From assembly GCA_020048915.1 (NCBI GenBank), contig JAIFLU010000033.1, positions 1 through 64,000 of the forward strand: a stretch of DNA of 64,000 nt, written 5' to 3'. Below are positions 29,692 through 37,410 of this stretch, piece by piece. The DNA is from Bacteroidota bacterium (GTDB lineage: Bacteria > Bacteroidota > Bacteroidia > Bacteroidales > JAAUTT01). The notes below the pieces were generated by a model. That model saw only the letters and a program-made list of their open reading frames with translations, ran no database searches and had not been told where the DNA came from. The position numbers and the translations under genes are program-made. The number at the start of each line of letters is the position of its first letter. Position 1 is the first letter of the stretch.

Positions 29692-31509
29692 ATGAAAAAA
29701 TTAAATATATATAAATTCATTCTGATCCTTTTTATCGGAGTTGCCGCCACCGGTTGTCAGGATTACCTCGAAGAAGACTCCGTGTCGGATGTTACTACCA
29801 GTTCTTACATTGGTGATGAAAAGGGCTTTGAAGATCTCGTCAAAGCTTGCTATCCTCTTACCCGCGATATGATATCTTACCAGGATAAAATTAATATCGG
29901 CCTGAATGGTACCGATATTTTTACCCAGGGTGGATGGAGCAATCCGGCTGTCAAACAGGTATCTCCTTTCGAAATGTACGATGTTACGTTCACTTCTGCA
30001 TCAGGTGATTTATCAAACTTCTGGAATATACTTTATAAAGAGATAGCACGCACCAATACAGCTATTGAGCGGTCGGAGAAAATTACCTATGCCGATCCGG
30101 CCAAAAAAACAGTCCGTATAGCCGAAGCTAAATTTCTGAGGGCATTAAGCTATTTTTATCTGGTACAAACCTGGGGCGATGTTCCCATGCCCTTGAAAGA
30201 AACAATAGCTCCAAGTAAATCAGTTGTAAGGGTTCCTTCGGCAGAGGTTTACACTCAGATCATAAAAGATCTTACGGAGGCGGAGGCTGCTTTGCCTGTT
30301 ACCCCAACCGATTATGGCCGGGCTACTAAAGGTGCCGCTCAATTCCTGCTTGCAAAGGTACATCTTACACGTGGATGGAACTTTAACAATTCGCTGGGTG
30401 GAACTGCTGCCGATTTTAAAACTGCTTTAGATTGGGCCGACAAGGTAATAGCAACCTACCCGCTTGTGGCTCAATATAAAAATTTGTTCCCGCTACGCGA
30501 CAAAAATCCTTTGAAACAATATACCGGAGCGCAGAATGACCGCAATAGCGAAGTGGTTTTTGCTGTTCAGTACAGCAGCGACGTGCTTACCTATACACAC
30601 GAGTATGCTGCTGAGCCCGGCAATTCCTACCATTCGACATTTGGCGGAAGTGGCGAACTGCTTCCCGGAAATCTCGGCCGTACAAGCGATTACAATCGTC
30701 ATCTGGCTTCTGTTATTACCACGCCTGCTATGTATCGTTTATTTGATCCTGATAAGGACAGCCGCTACGCACATAACTTTGTCGATGCACAATATGCCTT
30801 GAAAGATGCCCCCAACTATGTGTACAGCATGTCCAACCCCGCTCTTAAAGTTAGTTATGTAAAAGGTGATACTGTGGCTTATTTCCCTGCCTGGAATAAA
30901 ACGATTACCCAGGATCTGAGAGGCCTTGATCAGGGCGGTACTAAGAAGTACACGGTTATTACCATTGATGAATACGGAAATGCACAAACAACAAAACTTA
31001 ACGGTTTAACCCCGTTGATGTGGAAATTCTGGCAGCCGGGTATTCAATATGGAAATGGTTTTGGTACATTCGATTTTGCATTGTTTCGTTCGGGTGAAGC
31101 TTACCTGATGGCTGCCGAAGCGATTTTAAAAGGAGCTGGCAACGGAGCATTGGGAGGTGCCGAAGTATACTACAATAAGGTTTTAGACAGAGCTGTTGGA
31201 GTTGGCGTCGATCCTTTATGTGCAAAATATCCCGAAGATCTTAATTCGATGGAAACCGTTTCTTACAGGGCAGTGGCAGGCAATCTCACTATCGACATGA
31301 TCCTTGACGAAAGCGCCCGTGAGCTGATGGGCGAATTCAACCGCTGGTGGGACCTTAAACGCACCGGGAAACTCATTGAACGTGCCAAACGCATGAACCC
31401 GTGGGTAAAGAAATCAGATAAGATTGATGCACATCATCTGGTTCGACCAATCCCGCAATCCGAAATAGATCTTTCTTCACCGGCAATTTCGCAGAATCCG
31501 GGGTATTAG
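29692..31509 (+). CDS. SusD/RagB-family lipoprotein paired with the STN-SusC
   Basis: The start at 29692 gives MKKLNIYKFILILFIGVAATGC, a typical lipoprotein signal with Cys22. An ATG at 29668, directly behind the SusC stop, would add eight residues and is a possible alternative. Family marks are LRALSYFYLVQTWGDVPMPL near residue 150, the SARELMGEFNRWWDLKRTG segment near the end, and the terminal SQNPGY. It forms the outer-membrane lid of the ECF/FecR-controlled transporter. A terminator follows 14 bp after the stop. Confidence 0.94.
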   Translation: MKKLNIYKFILILFIGVAATGCQDYLEEDSVSDVTTSSYIGDEKGFEDLVKACYPLTRDMISYQDKINIGLNGTDIFTQGGWSNPAVKQVSPFEMYDVTFTSASGDLSNFWNILYKEIARTNTAIERSEKITYADPAKKTVRIAEAKFLRALSYFYLVQTWGDVPMPLKETIAPSKSVVRVPSAEVYTQIIKDLTEAEAALPVTPTDYGRATKGAAQFLLAKVHLTRGWNFNNSLGGTAADFKTALDWADKVIATYPLVAQYKNLFPLRDKNPLKQYTGAQNDRNSEVVFAVQYSSDVLTYTHEYAAEPGNSYHSTFGGSGELLPGNLGRTSDYNRHLASVITTPAMYRLFDPDKDSRYAHNFVDAQYALKDAPNYVYSMSNPALKVSYVKGDTVAYFPAWNKTITQDLRGLDQGGTKKYTVITIDEYGNAQTTKLNGLTPLMWKFWQPGIQYGNGFGTFDFALFRSGEAYLMAAEAILKGAGNGALGGAEVYYNKVLDRAVGVGVDPLCAKYPEDLNSMETVSYRAVAGNLTIDMILDESARELMGEFNRWWDLKRTGKLIERAKRMNPWVKKSDKIDAHHLVRPIPQSEIDLSSPAISQNPGY

Positions 31510-31523
31510 AATTTGATTTTAAC

Positions 31524-31572
31524 GAGACAGCCATTATCCATCTTAAGATGATGGCTGTCTCTTTTTATTTTT
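31524..31572 (+). terminator. Terminator-like hairpin abutting the GH105 start codon
   Basis: An 11-bp perfect stem (GAGACAGCCAT 31524-31534 / ATGGCTGTCTC 31551-31561) is followed by TTTTTATTTTT that runs into ATG at 31573. It should end the SusCD transcript, yet it leaves no room for a promoter before GH105. Either some polymerase reads through, or GH105 is translated from a leader starting inside the hairpin. Confidence 0.85.
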
Positions 31573-32712
31573 ATGATGAAAAGACTTACCATAATTTTTG
31601 TTTTTCTCTTGCTCTTTCAGGTTGTTAAAACCCAGAGTTATTCTGACTCCCTTGATGTTTTTGCAAGAGAAGTGTTTATGCCTGCTGAAAAGTACAAATG
31701 GGATTGGGGGCAGGCTACCATGCTGAATGCGATGGTGCATTTGTACTACTCAAAACCCGATTCATTGAAACCAACTTACCTGAACTATATAAAAACCGCC
31801 ATGGACAATACCCTAATTGTCGCCAATGGATTGCACCCTAATGCAGTTGCTTCGGGCCATGGTATGGCATTCCTGGCCAGGGTTACCAAGGAGGATAAAT
31901 ACCTGAAAAAATCGGAACAGATATTTGACGATTACCTAAAAACACCAAGAACCAAGCAGGGAGGCGTATCGCACCGCACCGAAACCGTTGAACTCTGGGA
32001 CGATACAATCTACATGCTGGGCATGTTTATGCTGGAGATGTACCGACTTACTGGTGATGAGAAATATATTAAGGAACTCTATTCGCAATTAATGATTCAT
32101 AAAGAAAAGCTTGCCGACCCGAAATGGGGCCTGTGGGTGCATGGTTATGATGACGACAATATAGATTACAACGACCGATGCTGTCAGTTTGGATGGGCAA
32201 ACCAGTCGCCCGAACGAAAAAGTATCGAATTCTGGGGTCGCGGAAACGGCTGGGTAGTAATGGCTATTGCCGATGCCTTGAATACTGTACCTCAAAAATC
32301 GCCTTATTACAAAGCTTTTGCTAAGGAATTAAAGATAATTACTAAAAATTTACCAAAGTTACAGGACCCGCAAACTGGTCTTTGGTATCAACTGCCCATT
32401 TATTCCGATAACGCATCAAATTTCCTGGAGAGTTCATGTACTGCAATGTTTGCATATGGTATGGCCATTGGTGTCAGGCATAAGGTGCTGAACAGAAAAG
32501 AGTTTCTGCCTGTTATTGAAATGGCATACTCCGGATTACGGACTCACGCTACTAAAAGAGATGGTAAATATGCATTTCCTTCAAAAGTATGCGAAGGAAC
32601 CTGCATAGGCAACCGCGATTATTATTTCAAACGCAAAACACTCGATGGTGTTAATTATGCCATAGGATCGTATATTGTACTCGATATTGAATACAATAAA
32701 CTGAAAAGATAA
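31573..32712 (+). CDS. GH105 unsaturated (rhamno)galacturonyl hydrolase, exported
   Basis: This 379-residue protein has signal peptide MMKRLTIIFVFLLLFQVVKTQ (a second ATG at 31576 is equally good). The (alpha/alpha)6 barrel shows the YteR/YesR pattern: KYKWDWGQATMLNAM near the start, SHRTETVELWDDTIYMLGMF with candidate catalytic D144, and FWGRGNGWVVMA. GH105 hydrates the C4-C5 double bond of unsaturated galacturonides left by polysaccharide lyases. Its presence implies that lyase products reach this cell, although no lyase gene lies in this window. It is the first of three co-directional hydrolases. Confidence 0.93.
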   Translation: MMKRLTIIFVFLLLFQVVKTQSYSDSLDVFAREVFMPAEKYKWDWGQATMLNAMVHLYYSKPDSLKPTYLNYIKTAMDNTLIVANGLHPNAVASGHGMAFLARVTKEDKYLKKSEQIFDDYLKTPRTKQGGVSHRTETVELWDDTIYMLGMFMLEMYRLTGDEKYIKELYSQLMIHKEKLADPKWGLWVHGYDDDNIDYNDRCCQFGWANQSPERKSIEFWGRGNGWVVMAIADALNTVPQKSPYYKAFAKELKIITKNLPKLQDPQTGLWYQLPIYSDNASNFLESSCTAMFAYGMAIGVRHKVLNRKEFLPVIEMAYSGLRTHATKRDGKYAFPSKVCEGTCIGNRDYYFKRKTLDGVNYAIGSYIVLDIEYNKLKR

Positions 32713-32743
32713 AATAGAAACTCACAATTAATACTGAAAAATT

Positions 32744-34291
32744 ATGAAGATTTCCAGATCAGGATTGACAGTTGCCATGATTTTGATACACATTTTTTCA
32801 TTTGGCTTTATGCATGCCAATGTTTCAGCTGTAGCACCAAAAAAACTGGTTGTGAATGTCCTTTCGTATGGTGCGGCAGGCGATGGCAAAACGCTCAATA
32901 CGGCTTTTATCCAAAAAGCTATTGATGAGCTGTTGGCAAAGGGTGGCGGAACTTTGGTTTTCCCGGAAGGCCGTTTTCTTACAGGAAGTATTGTGTTAAA
33001 AAGCGGGGTTCGTCTTCATCTTGAAAAAAAAGCTGTGATCCTTGGAACTACCGACCCGTTTCAGTATAAAAATCTCAACCGCTGGAAAGCATTGATACTG
33101 GCCGACAGCCAAACCAATATTGCCATTACCGGTAAAGGGACTATCGATGGACAGGGCCGGCAACTTGCTTTAAATGTCGACAGCCTGTACTATATAGGAA
33201 AACTTGATCCAAAACATTACAATATGCGACGGAAACGTCCCAACGAAGGCATGCGCCCACAGAATATTGAAATGGTAAAATGTTCCAACATAATAATCTC
33301 GGGTGTAACCGTGAAAGACGCCGCCTGCTGGGTACAAACCTACGATTTGTGCAATAACCTTGTGATAGATAGTATCAACGTGATAAGCGATGCCTACTGG
33401 AATAACGATGGAATTGATATTTCCGACTGCAAAAATGTGCGGATCACCAATTGTTTTGTCAATTCGGCCGACGATGGTATTTGCTTGAAATCGCACGACA
33501 AAAATCATTGGAACGATAGCATTTACATTGCCAATTGCACAGTGCGTTCCAGTGCCAGTGCCATAAAATTCGGAACAGCTTCACATGGTGGATTTAAGAA
33601 CATAAAAATTGAAAATATTAAAGTTTACGATACCTTCCGCTCGGCTATTGCACTCCAGGCTGTTGATGGCGGGGTACTCGAAAATATTTATATAAATAAT
33701 GTTGTGGCCACAAACACGGGTAATGCCATTTTTATCCGCCTGGGTCACCGTAATACCGACGGGCGTTACAGCATTCTCCGCAATGTGACCATTAAAAATG
33801 TAAAAGTGGAGATACCGTTCGACCGTCCCGATAAGAACTACGACTTACGGGGGCCTGACCTAGATTTTTTTCACAACCCGTTTCCCTCATCCATCACAGG
33901 TCTCCCGGGTCACGAAGTTGAAAATGTTACCCTCGAAAATATCGAAATTATTTATCCAGGAAGAGGAAACAACGGCCTTGCCATCCTTCCGCTTAACCGT
34001 CTGAAAGATGTACCTGAAGCATCAGCTGATTACCCGGAATTTTCGATGTTTCAGGAGCTGCCTTCCTGGGCTTTTTATGTGCGCCATGTGCGAGGCCTGA
34101 CTTTAAAAAATGTGATCGTAAAAGCCCAGGCACCCGATTATCGTCCGGCGTATGTTTTCGACGATGTTAAAAACCTGAAAATGGATGAGATTAAAATAAC
34201 GGAAGATGATAATGCTGCTCAAATCGTTCTTAGGCAGGTAGAAAATCATCAGGTTAGTTTTGATAAAAGCAAAATTTTGAATGTAAATTAG
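32744..34291 (+). CDS. GH28 polygalacturonase-family enzyme, exported
   Basis: This 515-residue right-handed beta-helix protein has signal region ~1-28. The start of the fold shows the GH28 pattern YGAAGDGKTLNTAFIQKAID and GGGTLVFPEGRF. Catalytic Asp positions are D222 in WNNDGIDI and D243/D244 in SADDGICLKS. The usual GHG of endo-polygalacturonases is replaced by a KFGTASHGG segment, as in divergent exo- or rhamnogalacturonan-acting members. Likely substrate is a galacturonic-acid-containing chain; exact specificity is open. It lies between GH105 and GH92 with short gaps (31 and 13 bp). Confidence 0.9.
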   Translation: MKISRSGLTVAMILIHIFSFGFMHANVSAVAPKKLVVNVLSYGAAGDGKTLNTAFIQKAIDELLAKGGGTLVFPEGRFLTGSIVLKSGVRLHLEKKAVILGTTDPFQYKNLNRWKALILADSQTNIAITGKGTIDGQGRQLALNVDSLYYIGKLDPKHYNMRRKRPNEGMRPQNIEMVKCSNIIISGVTVKDAACWVQTYDLCNNLVIDSINVISDAYWNNDGIDISDCKNVRITNCFVNSADDGICLKSHDKNHWNDSIYIANCTVRSSASAIKFGTASHGGFKNIKIENIKVYDTFRSAIALQAVDGGVLENIYINNVVATNTGNAIFIRLGHRNTDGRYSILRNVTIKNVKVEIPFDRPDKNYDLRGPDLDFFHNPFPSSITGLPGHEVENVTLENIEIIYPGRGNNGLAILPLNRLKDVPEASADYPEFSMFQELPSWAFYVRHVRGLTLKNVIVKAQAPDYRPAYVFDDVKNLKMDEIKITEDDNAAQIVLRQVENHQVSFDKSKILNVN

Positions 34292-34304
34292 AGAAACATT
34301 TTAT

Positions 34305-36644
34305 ATGCGTATTGTGAAAGCCCGAAAACTATTTCTATTAATTACTCTGAGTGTTCAGTTTAGTTTTGTAATTGCTCAAAGCCGTCCGGTCGATCTTGTT
34401 TTTCCCCAACTCGACAGCGAAAACTCACGCTGGATATTTTTCTCGTCGGCCTGCCGTCCTTTTGGAATGGTGAACCTGAGTCCCGATAACAAGGCCGATA
34501 CCGACTGGGGATCGGGCTACCGTTATGAGACGGATTCGGTTAAGTTTTTCAGCCATATCCATGGATGGCAGCTTTCGGGTATTCCGGTTATGCCGGTTAA
34601 TGGTGAGTTCAAGGGGCACCTTGGTTCAAATATTTATGGTTCACCCTATACGCACGACAAAGAAACTGTTAAACCCGGATATCACTCAGTAATTCTGGAA
34701 AGCTATGGTATAAAAGCCGAGCTTACTTCGACTACACGGGTGGGCTTTCACCGCTATCATTTCCCCGCTGCTGCGGAAAGTTATGTTTTGCTCGATTTGG
34801 GAACTTTACTGGGGCCGTCGGGAACAGTTAAAGGAGTTTCCCGAAAGGTAAACGAAACCGAAATACAAGGTTATGCCCTGATGGACAAAACCATACGCAG
34901 GCCAAAACCTGTTTATGTGTTTTATGTGATAAAGTTCGACACCCCGTTCGAAAAAATGATGGCCTGGAAAGATGGTCAGCTTACCGGGGAGGCTAGTAGC
35001 TTTGAAGCTTCCAATGGTGGCGTTTACCTTAAGTTCGATACCGGGACTGAAAAAGTTGTGAAGATGAAAGTGGGTATTTCGTATGTGAGCGAAGACCAGG
35101 CAAGCCTTAACATGCAGGAGGAACTGCCACACTGGGATTTCGACCGGGTTGTGCAGGAGTCGCAGGATGAATGGAACACCTGGCTGAGCAAAATTGAGAT
35201 TGAAGGAGGCACACTCCAGCAACAGCGGCGTTTCTATACCGATTTATGGCATTCGCTGCTGGGACGGCGCATCATCAGCGATGTGAATGGTAAATATTGC
35301 GATATGACAGGCCCTGAGCGGCGCATAGGCCAAATTCCGCTTGACAAAAGCGGAAAACCACTTTTCAACCACCATAACTTCGACGCTTTTTGGGGCGCCC
35401 AGTGGACAATCGCTGCGCTCTGGGGCATGGTTTATCCCAAAGTGTCAAGCGATTTTATTAATTCCATGCTTTTAATTTACAGCGATGGAGGTCTTATTCC
35501 CCGTGGCCCTTCGGGTGGTAATTACACTGCCGTGATGTCGGGAGCTTCCACCACACCTTTTATTGTTGGTTCCTACATGAAAGGAATACGGACATTCGAC
35601 GCCACCAAGGCATTCGAAGGAATGAAGAAAAACCACATGCCCGGTGGCATGATGGGGAAAGCAGGTTATGAGCACAATACAGCCAAAGGAGGAGGAATTG
35701 AGTATTACATCGAAAAGGGTTATGTACCTTATCCTATCGAGGGACGATGGGGCATGCACCAAGACGGCGCTTCGCAGACACTCGAATATGCCTCACAGGA
35801 CTGGTGCCTTGCGCAAATGGCTAAAGTTATGGGCAAAACCGACGATTACAGTTATTTCCTGAAACGCTCCTCGAACTGGAAAAACCTGTACGACAGCCAG
35901 AGTTGCTGGATCCGGCCGCGCGACAAAGAAGGGAAATGGAAAGAGCCATTCGATCCTTACCAGTATAAAAATGGGTTTATAGAAGCAAATTCGGCTCAGG
36001 CCACCTGGTTTGTGCCTCACGATTTGCCCGGACTTGCGGCCTTGATGGGTGGAAACGGCAAAGCTGCTGCCAAACTCAACGAAAGTTTTAAAAAAGCCGA
36101 AGAGCTTGGTTTTACTTCGGGAACCTCGCATGCTGTTGAGCTACATCCCGAATATCAAAGGATACCGATCAACTATGGCAACCAGCCATCGATACAAACC
36201 GCATTTGTGTTCAACCACATAGGCCACCCGTGGCTTACCCAGTATTGGTCGCGAAAAGTTGCCGATAAAGCTTTCAGCGCCCTTTCGCCTCAATTTGGTT
36301 ATAATGGCGACGAAGACCAGGGATTGATGGGCTCTCTCTCGGTTTTGATGAAGATCGGCCTTTTCGAAATGAACTCCGGAGCAGAACAGCGCCCAGTGGT
36401 TGAACTGGGAAGCCCGGTATTCGACAAAATAGCCATTCACCTGGATCCGAAGTATTACAAGGGAAAGACATTTGTTATTGAGACTAAAAATAACGGTGCA
36501 GAAAACTATTATATTAAATCGGCAAAGCTTAACGGCGCAAAACTCAATAAACAATGGATTTATCACGATCAAATTGCGAACGGAGGTACTTTGATCCTCG
36601 AAATGGGGAAGGTGCCCAATGAAAAATTCAATGGTGAGAGATAG
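34305..36644 (+). CDS. Divergent GH92-family alpha-mannosidase-like enzyme with Gln at the acid position
   Basis: This 779-residue exported protein (signal ~1-24) has the GH92 two-domain layout: an N-terminal beta-sandwich with CRPFGMVNLSPDNKADTDWG and an (alpha/alpha)6 barrel with FWGAQWTIAALWGMVYP. The paired base Asps are present, D669 and D671 in GYNGDEDQGLMGS. Where typical GH92 have a Glu acid in G-N-E-P-S, this one has GNQPS (Q627). The usual N-terminal glycine-rich opening is replaced by SENSRWIFFSSA. It therefore belongs to an atypical subgroup. Gln at this position is known from a GH92 that cleaves mannose-1-phosphate linkages, so substrate may differ from ordinary alpha-mannosides (inference). 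It is last in the GH105-GH28 operon. Confidence 0.82.
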   Translation: MRIVKARKLFLLITLSVQFSFVIAQSRPVDLVFPQLDSENSRWIFFSSACRPFGMVNLSPDNKADTDWGSGYRYETDSVKFFSHIHGWQLSGIPVMPVNGEFKGHLGSNIYGSPYTHDKETVKPGYHSVILESYGIKAELTSTTRVGFHRYHFPAAAESYVLLDLGTLLGPSGTVKGVSRKVNETEIQGYALMDKTIRRPKPVYVFYVIKFDTPFEKMMAWKDGQLTGEASSFEASNGGVYLKFDTGTEKVVKMKVGISYVSEDQASLNMQEELPHWDFDRVVQESQDEWNTWLSKIEIEGGTLQQQRRFYTDLWHSLLGRRIISDVNGKYCDMTGPERRIGQIPLDKSGKPLFNHHNFDAFWGAQWTIAALWGMVYPKVSSDFINSMLLIYSDGGLIPRGPSGGNYTAVMSGASTTPFIVGSYMKGIRTFDATKAFEGMKKNHMPGGMMGKAGYEHNTAKGGGIEYYIEKGYVPYPIEGRWGMHQDGASQTLEYASQDWCLAQMAKVMGKTDDYSYFLKRSSNWKNLYDSQSCWIRPRDKEGKWKEPFDPYQYKNGFIEANSAQATWFVPHDLPGLAALMGGNGKAAAKLNESFKKAEELGFTSGTSHAVELHPEYQRIPINYGNQPSIQTAFVFNHIGHPWLTQYWSRKVADKAFSALSPQFGYNGDEDQGLMGSLSVLMKIGLFEMNSGAEQRPVVELGSPVFDKIAIHLDPKYYKGKTFVIETKNNGAENYYIKSAKLNGAKLNKQWIYHDQIANGGTLILEMGKVPNEKFNGER

Positions 36645-36685
36645 ATATGTGGAGTTTATGGTTAGTAAATAAAACTTAAAGTTTA

Positions 36686-36811
36686 GTCGACAGACGACAG
36701 TCAGCGATCCACAGCCAGTAGCTTTGACAAATGATCCTGACTTTTGCAAATTTGCACTGGCTGTTGCCTGTCATCTGTGGTCTGAGAACTGTGGACAAAC
36801 TTTTTTTATTC
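36686..36811. repeat. Long imperfect palindrome of CAGTC/CCACAG-like units with T-tail
   Basis: The left arm (36686-36722, beginning GTCGACAGACGACAGTC and ending CAGCCAGTAGC) and the right arm (36754-36796) are imperfect reverse complements. The best-paired part is CAGCCAGT / ACTGGCTG, and the outer ends pair GTCGACAG with CTGTGGAC with one mismatch. TTTTTTTATT follows at 36801-36810. It lies ~40 bp after GH92 and could terminate the operon. The repeated GACAGTC-like units resemble dispersed intergenic repeats of Bacteroidota genomes (from general knowledge, not searched). Confidence 0.55.
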
Positions 36812-37065
36812 AAGAGTTAACTAATTCAACAGATATAATAACCCGCATTGCAGCTTTCCTGATCAAATCTCGATAAAATTCGTTTAATAACCCTGAATTT
36901 ATTAACAATTGTACATTGTCCTAAAAAGTGATATTTGAAAATCAATGTTTTACAATTTGAAAATTTTTCAATTTCAAATGTAGTACCCTCAATATATTGC
37001 TGAAACCATCTGATGGCATAGCTTTGTTACATGTTTATTAAGGCATATAAAAAGACATACCTAAT

Positions 37066-37081
37066 TTTCGCATATGCGAAA
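37066..37081. promoter_or_regulatory. 16-bp perfect palindrome upstream of the HTCS gene
   Basis: TTTCGCATATGCGAAA reads identically on both strands, ~330 bp before the regulator start, inside an otherwise plain A/T-rich gap (36812-37410) with no gene. A dimeric regulator site is the simplest reading; nothing in the window repeats it exactly. Confidence 0.35.
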
Positions 37082-37410
37082 GAGCAATAAAAATCAGAGT
37101 TGTCTCTGTATGAATTTCTACAAATTTTAAGCGTTTCAGTATTCTAATTCGCCTTTATATTAGCTACTTACAAATATTTCAAAGAACTATGAAATCAATG
37201 ATCAATATAACCAATTGTCTGTGTTTTAATTAAGACGCAATTCTAGTAACCTGTCTTATTTACCCATAGTTACTTACTATTACTCTTTTAAGAAGAGGTA
37301 AATATTTTAGTCTCCGGGCTAACCAAAAACTTAAAACTTACTTTACTTTATATAAACCTATTTTGCCTTTTTTGTCGGTAAATTTGCTCCCTCAAATTAA
37401 TCGCATAAGC

